A DNA stretch of 64,000 nucleotides from Streptosporangium album. GTDB lineage: Bacteria; Actinomycetota; Actinomycetes; Streptosporangiales; Streptosporangiaceae. Location: assembly GCF_014203795.1 (NCBI RefSeq), contig NZ_JACHJU010000001.1, forward strand, positions 4,030,001 to 4,094,000, given 5' to 3'. Of the stretch, positions 34,100 to 41,466 are shown in pieces (positions within the stretch are counted from its first letter, which is position 1; every line of letters starts with the position of its first letter). A program made the translations under genes and the position numbers. The notes below the pieces were generated by a model that searched no databases, was not told where the DNA came from, and worked only from the letters and a program-made list of their open reading frames with translations.

Positions 34100-34593
34100 G
34101 GCGCGGGCACCTCCTGCGGCTCCCGGGCCTTCGACATCTCCGCCGCGCCACGCCGTACCGCCCGGACGATGGTGCAGTAGCCGGTGCACCGGCAGAGGTT
34201 GCCTTCGAGCCCCCGGCGGACGGCCTCCTCCGACGGGTCCGGGTCGTCGCGGAGGAGGTCGATCGCGGCCATGATCATGCCTGGGGTGCAGTATCCGCAC
34301 TGCAGGGCGTGTTCGGTGTGGAAGGCCTTCTGCATGGGGTGCCATTCGTTCCCCTGCGCCAGGCCCTCGACCGTGACGACGTCGCTCCCGTCGGCCTGTA
34401 CGGCGAGCACGGAGCAGCTCTTGGCGCTCCTGCCGTCGAGCATCACGGTGCAGGCGCCGCAGTTGCTGGTGTCACACCCGATGGGTGTCCCGGTCCTGCC
34501 GAGCCGGTCTCTCAGCAGATGGACGAGGAGGAGACGCGGCTCGACCTCCTCCTCATAGGTGACGCCGTCGACGGTGACGGTGATTCGGGGCAT
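34096..34593 (-). CDS. coxS: Molybdenum hydroxylase iron-sulfur small subunit
   Basis: A 165-residue subunit with two [2Fe-2S] clusters: the N-terminal ferredoxin-like GCDTSNCGACTV with a preceding Cys pattern, and the C-terminal CGYCTPGM plus LCRCTGY. Electrons pass from the molybdenum centre through it to CoxM. The ATG has GGAGG upstream. The gene starts the S-L-M set, with 92 bases between it and the DUF1348 stop upstream, so an internal promoter or read-through are both possible. Confidence 0.95.
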   Translation of the reverse strand: MPRITVTVDGVTYEEEVEPRLLLVHLLRDRLGRTGTPIGCDTSNCGACTVMLDGRSAKSCSVLAVQADGSDVVTVEGLAQGNEWHPMQKAFHTEHALQCGYCTPGMIMAAIDLLRDDPDPSEEAVRRGLEGNLCRCTGYCTIVRAVRRGAAEMSKAREPQEVPAP

Positions 34594-34685
34594 ACGTCCT
34601 CCAAGAACACCCTTGGGGCATAGGAGAAGTGAGAACCGACAAAAGCGAACGTACGCCCCTGTTCTTCCCGGTCAACCCCCTGACA

Positions 34686-35111
34686 TCACGCCAACGGAAG
34701 TTCCTTCGGTCTGCGGTCGCCGAGGATGCGACGGTCCGCCTCGTCGATCCGGACGTCGTTGATGCTCGCCTCACGGCGCCGCATCAGCCCGTCGTCGGCG
34801 AACTCCCACAGCTCGTTACCGTAACTGCGCCACCACTGACCGTCCGCGTCGTGCCACTCGTACTGGAACCGTACGGCGATGCGGTTGCCGCCGAACGTCC
34901 ACAGATCCTTGCGGAGCGCGTAGTCCCGTTCCCCGGCCCACTTGCGGGTGAGGAACTCCCTGATCTCCTCGCGCCCGGTCAGGAACTCGTCCCGGTTGCG
35001 CCAGACCGAGTCGGGCGTGTAGGCGAGCGAGACCCGTTCGGGATCCCGCGTGTTCCAGGCGTCCTCGGCGGCCCGCACCTTCGCCCTGGCCGTCTCCTCG
35101 GTGAAATTCAC
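34686..35111 (-). CDS. DUF1348 (NTF2-like) protein
   Basis: A 141-residue NTF2-fold protein of the DUF1348 family. Recognisable segments are [32 protein letters not shown], split by the usual helix, and the conserved [24 protein letters not shown]. The function of the family is unknown; a small-molecule binding cavity is typical. The GTG at 35111 has GGAGGAAG upstream and overlaps the ferredoxin stop by 4 bases, so it is part of the operon. Confidence 0.88.
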   Translation of the reverse strand: MNFTEETARAKVRAAEDAWNTRDPERVSLAYTPDSVWRNRDEFLTGREEIREFLTRKWAGERDYALRKDLWTFGGNRIAVRFQYEWHDADGQWWRSYGNELWEFADDGLMRRREASINDVRIDEADRRILGDRRPKELPLA

Positions 35112-35299
35112 ACTTCCTCCAGAAATATCGCCTGCACGGGGCAGGCCCGCGCGGCCTCCTCGACTGCGTCGATCAGTCCGTCGCCCGGTTCGGCGACGTA
35201 GACCAGTCGGTCGTCGTCATCCAGCTCGAACACCTCGGGCGCGGCGAACACGCACTGCGCGTGCGTCCGGCACAGCGCCCGGTCCACGACCACCCTCAT
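35108..35299 (-). CDS. Small ferredoxin with CxxHxxC motif
   Basis: A 63-residue single-cluster ferredoxin. The motif CRTHAQC (Cys9, His12, Cys15) plus a C-terminal ACPVQAI supply three cysteines and one His, the pattern of [3Fe-4S] ferredoxins that serve P450 and other oxygenases. It probably passes electrons to or from the flavoprotein-like PPOx protein or the molybdenum hydroxylase. It has a strong GGAAGGA site and overlaps both neighbours by 4 bases. Confidence 0.88.
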   Translation of the reverse strand: MRVVVDRALCRTHAQCVFAAPEVFELDDDDRLVYVAEPGDGLIDAVEEAARACPVQAIFLEEV

Positions 35300-36210
35300 C
35301 GTGGATTTCCTTCCCGATCAGGTCCCGTCGCAAGCCCGGCCGTCACCGCTCCCTCGGGGGCGTGGACCGGCGGGTTGAACCGGGAGTACTTCTCGAACGT
35401 CCAGCGGAGCGGGCTCGCCCCCCGGACGTGGACGGCCCGGTCCATCTCGAACCCGACCAGCCGCTGCGCTCCCGGGACATCTCCCGGATCCCAGTCGACG
35501 CGGGCCCGCCCGGTCAGCTGGAGCGTGTCGCCGCTCTCCCAGTCGAGGAAGAGCAGGCCGCAGCCGCTGTCCAGTTCCAGGTTCCCCAGCGTCATGTACA
35601 TCGAGTTGCCGACGTAGTCGGGCCAGACCAGCCGCCGCTCGCCGGTCACCCGGACGGTCCCCGGGTTGCCGCCCCGGTGGGACAGGTCGGCGCCGAGCCC
35701 CGGAGCCCGGGTGGCGACGAAGAACGTGTCGGCGCCCTCGATCCAGGCCCGGTGCTCCGTGGTGAACGACTCCGCCACCGAGACGAGCGAGGGAGCTTCG
35801 GAGATCTCGCCCGAGATGTCGCGTGTCTGGATGTATTTGGGGCAGTTCGCATACGTCTGCTCGGTGTGGACGATCAACCGCCCGCCCTCCCGCCGGACCG
35901 TGCCGTTGATCCGCATCCTGCGCCTGCTCCGGGGTTCGATCGCGAGCATCCCGATCTCGCCGCCGGACAGCCCGGCCAGCGGATCGTGCTCGCCCGGCAC
36001 CGCGTCGATCACGACCGTCCGCTCGTCGACGGCCTCGGCGAACCCCGCCGCCCCCGTCAGTGCGCTCGCCCACGGCCGTCCGCCCGGATCGGCGGCCCCG
36101 ACCAGCAGCATCCGCTGCCGCCGGAGGAAGTCGGCGGCAACGGACGGAATCTCCGGTGTGGCCGAGGCCGAGCCCCACGCCCCGGCGCGCACCCCGGCCC
36201 GCCGCTGCAC
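35296..36210 (-). CDS. Pyridoxamine 5'-phosphate oxidase-like flavin-binding protein
   Basis: A 304-residue protein of the PPOx/flavin-reductase-like split barrel superfamily. It shows the N-terminal helix (SVAADFLRRQRMLLVGAADPGGRPWAS), EIGMLAIEPRSRRRMRINGT, and the CPKYIQTR segment of the PPOx_class family. The likely cofactor is FMN or F420. The GTG at 36210 is preferred because GGGAGA lies 7 bases upstream; the frame could also start at a GTG at 36234, 4 bases after the VOC stop. It overlaps the ferredoxin gene by 4 bases. Confidence 0.85.
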   Translation of the reverse strand: MQRRAGVRAGAWGSASATPEIPSVAADFLRRQRMLLVGAADPGGRPWASALTGAAGFAEAVDERTVVIDAVPGEHDPLAGLSGGEIGMLAIEPRSRRRMRINGTVRREGGRLIVHTEQTYANCPKYIQTRDISGEISEAPSLVSVAESFTTEHRAWIEGADTFFVATRAPGLGADLSHRGGNPGTVRVTGERRLVWPDYVGNSMYMTLGNLELDSGCGLLFLDWESGDTLQLTGRARVDWDPGDVPGAQRLVGFEMDRAVHVRGASPLRWTFEKYSRFNPPVHAPEGAVTAGLATGPDREGNPR

Positions 36211-36238
36211 CGCCAGCTCTCCCGCGTGTTTCACGGTC

Positions 36239-36682
36239 TTAGAAGAATCCGCAGGTGGGGGCGCCGGTAGTCGGGGCGGGCCGCTCGCCGGCCCCGCTGG
36301 GCGCGAAGATCTCCAGCCGGATCCCGTCCGGGTCCTCGAAGAACACGCCGCCCGAGGACGCCCCCTCGCCGTGCGGCACCACGCCGTCGTGGTGGAGCGT
36401 GGCCCCGATCTCACGGATCACGGCCTCGGCCCGGTGGACCGCCTCGATGTCCGGCACCTGGAAGGACAGGTGGTGCAGCCCCGGCAGTCCGGTGGCGGCG
36501 CGGCCCTCGCTCTGCTGCCACAGGGTCAGCACGAGCTCGCCGTCGAGGCCGAGGAAGGCGTAGCGGCGGTCCGGCCGGTCCGACTCGCCGAACACCTCGA
36601 AGCCGAAGATCTTCAGGTAGAAGTCCCTGGACCTGTCGAGGTCGGAGACGTTGAGGCCGATGTGGCCGGTCTGGAAGGTCAT
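36239..36682 (-). CDS. VOC family (glyoxalase/dioxygenase-like) protein
   Basis: A 147-residue vicinal-oxygen-chelate protein with two beta-alpha-beta-beta-beta units. Metal-ligand positions look intact: His in GHIGLNVSDLDRS, His in LHHLSFQVPD and Glu in FFEDPDGIRLEIF. It may be a lyase, dioxygenase or binding protein. It is the first gene of a minus-strand operon running through PPOx-like, ferredoxin and DUF1348 genes to coxSLM. The promoter is inferred at 36735-36764. The Gly/Pro/Ala-rich C-terminus ends CGFF. Confidence 0.88.
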   Translation of the reverse strand: MTFQTGHIGLNVSDLDRSRDFYLKIFGFEVFGESDRPDRRYAFLGLDGELVLTLWQQSEGRAATGLPGLHHLSFQVPDIEAVHRAEAVIREIGATLHHDGVVPHGEGASSGGVFFEDPDGIRLEIFAPSGAGERPAPTTGAPTCGFF

Positions 36683-36702
36683 GTCTTCTCCCGCTGTCGT
36701 CC

Positions 36703-36722
36703 CTAACGGGTGGAACCGTTAG
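36703..36722. promoter_or_regulatory. Inverted CTAACG sites, pair 1
   Basis: CTAACGG (36703-36709) and CCGTTAG (36716-36722) form a perfect 7-bp inverted repeat with a 6-base spacer, inside the inferred 5' leader of the VOC-cox operon, 21 bases before the start codon. The half-site recurs in pair 2 and in front of the CGNR gene. Confidence 0.55.
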
Positions 36723-36734
36723 GTGCCTGGGAGT

Positions 36735-36764
36735 AATATAACGGAATCTAAGCTCTTTTGTCGT
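36735..36764 (-). promoter_or_regulatory. Candidate promoter of the VOC-cox operon
   Basis: On the minus strand a -35 ACGACA (36764-36759) and a -10 TATATT (36740-36735) are 18 bases apart. Transcription would start near 36728, giving a leader of about 45 bases. The -10 is unusually AT-rich for this DNA. The CTAACG-type half-sites at 36738-36743 and 36762-36767 overlap both elements, so a bound regulator would block polymerase. Confidence 0.5.
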
Positions 36765-36767
36765 TAG
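36738..36767. promoter_or_regulatory. Inverted CTAACG sites, pair 2
   Basis: aTAACG (36738-36743) and CGTTAG (36762-36767) face each other over a 30-base span, exactly 10 bases longer than pair 1 (20 bases), that is one helical turn. The left half overlaps the inferred -10 and the right half the -35. Confidence 0.45.
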
Positions 36768-36772
36768 AAAAA

Positions 36773-36788
36773 TGTGACCCGGATCACT
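36773..36788. promoter_or_regulatory. Crp/GlxR-type site TGTGA-N6-TCACT
   Basis: TGTGA-cccgga-TCACT matches 9 of the 10 defined bases of the actinobacterial Crp/GlxR consensus TGTGA-N6-TCACA. It is centred about 52 bases upstream of the inferred start of transcription for the VOC-cox operon. This suggests control by cAMP or carbon status. Based on sequence match alone. Confidence 0.6.
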
Positions 36789-36931
36789 TACAATCCTGTC
36801 GCGCGCGTGCATGAAGAAGCCGTACGGCCGGCGGGCACGGCGTACGGCAGGCGGGGCGGTGGGTGGGCCGGAGGGTCAGGTGGCCGACGTCGTCGGGCGC
36901 CGCCGTTCCGCCGCGCGGACGGGCGCGGGGG

Positions 36932-37507
36932 TCACCGGCCCTTGTGCTGGTGGTAGTGGCGGGCGGCGCGGGCCCGGTTGCCGCAGGCGACCGAGCACCA
37001 CTCCTGGCGGGGGTGCTCCTTGGTGAAGTAGAGCACGCAGCGGGGGGCGGGGCAGGCGCGCAGCTGCTCGCGGTGCGGGCCGGTCAGCAGCTCTATCGCC
37101 GACGCCGCCAGGGCGGCGCGGATGCGGGAGGACTCCTCCGCCTCGCCCGCCGGGACGCTCGTGGCCGACGGGTCGCCCTCGGCCGGCCAGTCCAGCCGCG
37201 GGGCGAGCGGTGCGGCGAGCGCCGCGGCGTTGACCAGGTCGACCGACGCGGTGAATCCCGGCAGCCGGTCGGCGTCCGCGCTGCTCACCGGGCCGGGCAC
37301 GACGGCCTTCGCGAGCAGGGCACGCACGGCCTGCCGTAGCTCGACCACCTCGCGCCGCAAGGCTTCTGTCGCGGTGAAGTCCGTGGAAAGACCCAGCTCC
37401 GCGACGTGTGCCCGGCCCCAATCGGTCATGCCCGCGACGTCGGAGAGCGTATCCAGCGGCCCGCTCCGGGTCGCGCGGACCGTGCTCACGAACTCCAGAA
37501 CCAGCAT
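36932..37507 (-). CDS. CGNR zinc-finger transcriptional regulator
   Basis: A 191-residue regulator with an N-terminal ABATE-type stress-sensor domain (DTLSDVAGMTDWGRAHVAEL region) and a C-terminal CGNR zinc finger. The latter shows CPAPRCVLYF, CSVACGNRARAARHYHQHK, with four cysteines and the CGNR box. The basic end probably reads DNA. A CTAACG element lies about 10 bases upstream of its ATG (37507), matching the sites in front of the downstream VOC-cox operon. It is therefore the best candidate regulator of that operon and of itself. Confidence 0.92.
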   Translation of the reverse strand: MLVLEFVSTVRATRSGPLDTLSDVAGMTDWGRAHVAELGLSTDFTATEALRREVVELRQAVRALLAKAVVPGPVSSADADRLPGFTASVDLVNAAALAAPLAPRLDWPAEGDPSATSVPAGEAEESSRIRAALAASAIELLTGPHREQLRACPAPRCVLYFTKEHPRQEWCSVACGNRARAARHYHQHKGR

Positions 37508-37516
37508 CCCCCAAGT

Positions 37517-37527
37517 CTAACGCTTAG
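37517..37527. promoter_or_regulatory. CTAACG element upstream of the CGNR regulator gene
   Basis: CTAA-cgc-TTAG (37517-37527) is a perfect short palindrome that contains the CTAACG half-site found four times in the VOC-cox promoter region. It lies 10-20 bases upstream of the regulator start codon. Confidence 0.45.
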
Positions 37528-37552
37528 GAGGCCATGAAGCCGTGAGGCCGAC

Positions 37553-37759
37553 TCAGCGCCGGATCGCGCGGGTGAGGATGGCGATCAGGCCGGCGAAGCC
37601 CAGGCCGCCCAGCAGGATCGGGATCATGATCAGTGGTTCGACGGTCGGATCGACGATGAACATGATCCCCGTCCCGACGAACAGCATGCCGCTGAGCAGG
37701 GCCATCCAGTCCGTGCGATGCCATCTGCCGGGACCGGTCCGCTCGACCTCAGGCCGCAC
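37553..37759 (-). CDS. Small two-helix membrane protein
   Basis: 68 residues with two hydrophobic helices (WMALLSGMLFVGTGIMFIVD and PLIMIPILLGGLGFAGLIAILT). The GTG start at 37759 overlaps the end of the LiaF/PspC-like gene by 11 bases, so the two are co-translated. A partner in envelope sensing is plausible. No family recognised. Confidence 0.75.
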   Translation of the reverse strand: MRPEVERTGPGRWHRTDWMALLSGMLFVGTGIMFIVDPTVEPLIMIPILLGGLGFAGLIAILTRAIRR

Positions 37760-39377
37760 GGCGCACCTCCACGTCTCCGATGCCCGCCTTGATGTTCAGG
37801 ACGATGGTCGCCACGTCGCCCTCCGGGGTCACCTCGGGCTCCAGGACCTTGTTGTGCCGGACGTCGGCCCCGCCCTTCACCGAATGGTCGATCTTCACAT
37901 CGCCCAGTTTGGTGTATCCGTTGACCTCGACGCGTGCCGTCGGCGGCAGGAGCACACTGATCTGGCCGACCGAGACGGACGCCGAGAGGACCGTCCGCGA
38001 GCCCGGTGGGAACGTCAGGTCGCTGAGGTCGAGGGTGCCCTCGCCGACGCCCACCGCGTAGCCGTCGGTGACCTCGGAGATCGTGGTCGGGTCCCAGTGG
38101 TAGCTGCCGAACCTCTTCGGCATGCCGGTCAGCGCGGACCCCGCGACCAGGGCGGTCGCGATGATCATGCCTACCGCGACCAGGGCCGCGCCCCGGCCGA
38201 ACCAGGCGGCGACCATGAGGCCGCCGCCGATGGTGACCAGCGCCGCGCCTCCGACGACCGTCATGTTGACCGATCCCGAGGTGGCTTGGATCGCCATGAT
38301 GATCCCTCCAACGATCATGGCCAGGCACAGGGTGACGGCTCCGATGAACGATCGGGGCCGCTTCGGCCGGGGTGCGCTCCGGACCTGCCCGCCGTACTCG
38401 GAGAGGTCATAGGGGGAGTACGGCTGCTGCCGCCTGCGCGGGTCCAGCGGCTGGTAGGGGCCGTAGGGCGAGAACGGCTCACCCGAGGAGTCGTAGGACG
38501 GCCTGGTGGCGGTGCGGGGGGCCGACGGCATGCTCGTGGTCGGCGACGTGCTCCGGAACGGGGTGTTCCCGGCCGTCGGCGAGGGGCCCGGGTACGGGGG
38601 CGCGTCTCCGGAGGACGGCGTGCTCGCCGCGGAGGGCGTGCCCGCGGAGGGCGGTCCGTCACCGGCGGACGGCGTCCTCTCCGGGGACGGGACCTCTCCG
38701 GCCGCCGGCGTCTCCCCGCTTGACGGGACGGGACCCGGAGCCGGGCCCGCGGGCGGGCTCTGCGCCGCGGGTGGGGCGGTGGGCATCGCGCCGGTCCGTG
38801 ACCGCATGGACGGGTAGGGCTCCGCGGCGGCCGGCCCGGTGGTGCCGAAGGCCGTGGGCGGCTGCCCGTGAGCGGGGGGAACGCGACGGCCGCGTAGCCG
38901 GTCGGGCAGGGAACGGGTCACGGCCAGCAGGTCGACGCCGCGCGCGTGGGCGGTGAGCAGGGCGATGGCGAACAGCGTGCCGACCACGACCGTTCCGGTG
39001 TCGATGCCCCCCGAGGACACGTTGATGACCAGGCCGAGGGCGAAAACGCCGGTCAGCAATGCCAGCACGGTCTCGTTGTCGAAGGTGCGGCGGGTCCACT
39101 GCTCCATGTATCCCGGACCGCCGTCCGTCTCCCGCATCAGCAGGAACGCCGCGACGTAGAGCATGATGCCGATGCCCGAGCCGAGGACCAGCACCGCGAA
39201 GCCGACCCGGAACAGCACCGGATCGATCCCGGCGTAGCGGCCCAGACCCGCGCAGACGCCGGTGAGCATACGGCCCTCGTTGCTACGGTGGAGCAGACGC
39301 TCCCCGGTGAGGGCGGATGCGGGCGGCGAGTCGGACGGGGTGCTCGCCGGGCCGTGCGGGTTCCCGGTGTCGGTCAT
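37749..39377 (-). CDS. PspC domain protein with LiaF-like C-terminal domain
   Basis: A 542-residue membrane protein. It has an N-terminal PspC domain (LHRSNEGRMLTGVCAGLGRYAGIDP, then VLVLGSGIGIMLYVAAFLLM), more helices, and a long Pro/Ser/Gly/Thr-rich linker (about 180-330). A second group of helices (about 345-425) precedes a LiaF-like beta domain (SVSVGQISVLLPPTARVEVNGYTKLGDVKID). LiaF proteins hold envelope-stress two-component systems off until cell-wall damage. It is divergent from the PspC-domain kinase and response regulator, which supports that role. ATG 39377 was chosen over the longer frame (39422), which lacks a ribosome site. Confidence 0.85.
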   Translation of the reverse strand: MTDTGNPHGPASTPSDSPPASALTGERLLHRSNEGRMLTGVCAGLGRYAGIDPVLFRVGFAVLVLGSGIGIMLYVAAFLLMRETDGGPGYMEQWTRRTFDNETVLALLTGVFALGLVINVSSGGIDTGTVVVGTLFAIALLTAHARGVDLLAVTRSLPDRLRGRRVPPAHGQPPTAFGTTGPAAAEPYPSMRSRTGAMPTAPPAAQSPPAGPAPGPVPSSGETPAAGEVPSPERTPSAGDGPPSAGTPSAASTPSSGDAPPYPGPSPTAGNTPFRSTSPTTSMPSAPRTATRPSYDSSGEPFSPYGPYQPLDPRRRQQPYSPYDLSEYGGQVRSAPRPKRPRSFIGAVTLCLAMIVGGIIMAIQATSGSVNMTVVGGAALVTIGGGLMVAAWFGRGAALVAVGMIIATALVAGSALTGMPKRFGSYHWDPTTISEVTDGYAVGVGEGTLDLSDLTFPPGSRTVLSASVSVGQISVLLPPTARVEVNGYTKLGDVKIDHSVKGGADVRHNKVLEPEVTPEGDVATIVLNIKAGIGDVEVRRAA

Positions 39378-39421
39378 GTTCCCATCGTGGGGCTTCTCCG
39401 CCACCGGCCGCATCCGGGACA

Positions 39422-39472
39422 CCCCTGAGTCCTCCCGGAGGGCGCGGGCCCGCCTCAGGGTCGTGTCAGGGG
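39422..39472. promoter_or_regulatory. TCAGGG sites in the divergent promoter of the envelope-stress module
   Basis: CCCCTGA (39422-39428) faces TCAGGG (39455-39460) and TCAGGGG (39466-39472). The last two are direct copies exactly 11 bases apart, one helical turn. The region also contains the palindromes CCTCC-C-GGAGG (39431-39441) and GCGGGCCCGC (39443-39452). Binding of the LuxR-type regulator encoded nearby is a fair guess. Confidence 0.45.
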
Positions 39473-39519
39473 AACGCCTGATGCGCGGAGGGGCTCCGAC
39501 ATGTGACGATGCTGACGAT

Positions 39520-40734
39520 ATGGCTGAGCGACAGACAATTCACGACGCGGCGCCCGCGACACCCGAGGAGGCCGCCTTCCCCCGGCTGATGAGGCTGGTG
39601 GAGGGCCGCCTGGTCGCCGGCGTGGCTCAGGGCGCCGCCGCGCAACTCCGGCTCGACCCGGTCGTGCTGCGGCTGGCATTCGTGCTGCTCACCGTGCTGG
39701 ACGGGATCGGCGCGGTGGCCTACGCGGCATTGTGGATGTTCACCCCGCGCGAGCCGTACGAGGGCAGGGAGCCCGGCCGCGACTGGAGCCAGCTCGCCGC
39801 CTACGGCGCGATAGCGCTGGCGCTGACGGCCCTGGGCTGGCTCACCGGCGCCTCGACGGGCGGGATCGGCGCCTGGCCGATCGCGGTCGGCGGGATCGGC
39901 TCGCTGATCCTGTGGCAGCAGGCCGATCCGGACCGGCGGCGGCGCTGGGTGAACACCACGGTCGGGCAGGTCCGCCAGAACCGGGTCCGCACGTTCGCCG
40001 GCCTGGTGCTCGTCGTCGTCGGCGCGATCGGCTTCCTGGTGGCGAACGACGAGCTGGTCAAGGCCCGTTCCGGCATCGTGTTCACGCTGGTGGTCGTGGG
40101 CGGCGTCGGGCTCATCGCGGCGCCCTGGCTGGCCGGTCTGTGGAAGGAACTGCAGCGGGAGCGCCGCGAGCGCATCCGCCAGGAGGAGCGCGCCGAGGTG
40201 GCCGCGCACGTGCACGACTCCGTGCTGCACACGCTCACGCTGATCCAGCGCAACGCCCAGGACTCCCGCGAGGTGATGCGGCTCGCCCGCTCCCAGGAGC
40301 GTGAGTTGCGCAACTGGCTCTACCAGCCCAAACAGGACGCCGACGCGTCGCTGGCCGCCGCGGTGCGCCGGGTGGCCGCCGAGGAGGAGGACGCGCACGG
40401 GGTGCCGATCGAGGTCGTCTGCGTGGGCGACTGCCCGCTGACCCCGGAGCTGTCCGCGATGATGCAGGCCGCCCGGCAGGCTATGGTCAACGCCGCGAAA
40501 TACTCTGAGTCGTCGGTCGTCTCCGTCTACGCCGAGGCGGAGCCGGAGGAGGTCACCGTCTTCATCCGGGACCGTGGCATCGGGTTCGACATGGCAGAGG
40601 TGGCCGACGACCGGATGGGCATCCGCCAGTCGATCATCGGCAGGATGGAGCGCCACGGCGGCAGCGCCCGGGTACGGACCGGACCCGGCGAGGGGACGGA
40701 AGTGATGTTGACCATGAAGCTGGAGAAGGCGTGA
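39520..40734 (+). CDS. PspC-domain sensor histidine kinase
   Basis: A 404-residue two-component kinase. It has a PspC domain (about 20-76), hydrophobic helices (about 95-130 and 158-205), a HisKA_3 dimerisation domain with phospho-acceptor His232 in AAHVHDSVLHTL, and a HATPase domain (NAAKYS, RDRGIGFD, GIRQSIIGRM, GPGEGTEVML). The kinase senses the membrane or cell wall and phosphorylates the response regulator encoded 55 bases downstream. ATG 39520 is weakly supported by its ribosome site; the PspC start fits. Similar to LiaS- or LnrJ-type kinases of actinobacteria. Confidence 0.93.
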   Translation: MAERQTIHDAAPATPEEAAFPRLMRLVEGRLVAGVAQGAAAQLRLDPVVLRLAFVLLTVLDGIGAVAYAALWMFTPREPYEGREPGRDWSQLAAYGAIALALTALGWLTGASTGGIGAWPIAVGGIGSLILWQQADPDRRRRWVNTTVGQVRQNRVRTFAGLVLVVVGAIGFLVANDELVKARSGIVFTLVVVGGVGLIAAPWLAGLWKELQRERRERIRQEERAEVAAHVHDSVLHTLTLIQRNAQDSREVMRLARSQERELRNWLYQPKQDADASLAAAVRRVAAEEEDAHGVPIEVVCVGDCPLTPELSAMMQAARQAMVNAAKYSESSVVSVYAEAEPEEVTVFIRDRGIGFDMAEVADDRMGIRQSIIGRMERHGGSARVRTGPGEGTEVMLTMKLEKA

Positions 40735-40789
40735 GCGAGCGAGTCGGGAAGTACGGCAGTGCGGCAGTGCGAGCGGTGAGGGAGGGGTC

Positions 40790-41428
40790 ATGAGCAGCGT
40801 GCGGGTTCTGATCGTCGACGACCACAGGCTTTTCCGCTCCGGCGTCCGCGCCGAGCTGGGCGACTCGATCGAGGTGATCGGGGAGGCCGAGGACGTGGAG
40901 TCCGCGGTCAGGACGATCGCCGAGCTCCAGCCCGACGTGGTCCTGCTGGACGTGCACATGCCCGGCGGGGGCGGCCAGGAGGTGCTCCGCCGCGTTCTCG
41001 GAGCCGGCTCCCAGGTCCGTTTCCTCGCGCTGTCGGTCTCCGACGCCGCCGAGGACGTCATCGGGGTGATCCGCGGCGGCGCCCGGGGCTACGTCACCAA
41101 GACCATCAGCGGCCGCGAGCTCACCGACGCGATCCGCCGGGTGGCCGAGGGCGACGCGGTGTTCTCCCCGAGGCTGGCCGGCTTCGTGCTGGACGCCTTC
41201 GCCTCCAGCGAGGCCCCGCCGATCGACCCCGAGCTCGACTCGCTGACCCAGCGCGAACGTGAGGTCCTGCGCCTGATCGCCCGGGGCTACGCCTACAAGG
41301 AGATCGCCAAGGAGCTGTTCATCTCGGTCAAGACCGTGGAGACCCACGTGTCGTCCGTGCTGCGCAAGCTCCAGCTCTCCAACCGCCACGAACTCTCCCG
41401 GTGGGCCACCGCGCGACGTCTTGTCTGA
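40790..41428 (+). CDS. LuxR-family response regulator
   Basis: A 212-residue regulator with a receiver domain (VRVLIVDDHRLFR, phospho-acceptor Asp54 in VVLLDVHMP, Lys in YVTKTIS) and a C-terminal LuxR helix-turn-helix (LTQREREVLRLIARGYAYKEIAKELF, then SVKTVETHVSSVLRKLQLSNR). It pairs with the PspC-domain kinase upstream. GGGAGGGG precedes the ATG. Candidate binding sites lie in the divergent promoter at 39422-39472. Confidence 0.95.
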   Translation: MSSVRVLIVDDHRLFRSGVRAELGDSIEVIGEAEDVESAVRTIAELQPDVVLLDVHMPGGGGQEVLRRVLGAGSQVRFLALSVSDAAEDVIGVIRGGARGYVTKTISGRELTDAIRRVAEGDAVFSPRLAGFVLDAFASSEAPPIDPELDSLTQREREVLRLIARGYAYKEIAKELFISVKTVETHVSSVLRKLQLSNRHELSRWATARRLV

Positions 41429-41466
41429 TCTGTACTATCTGTAACTTATGTGCGACTCTGCGAAGT

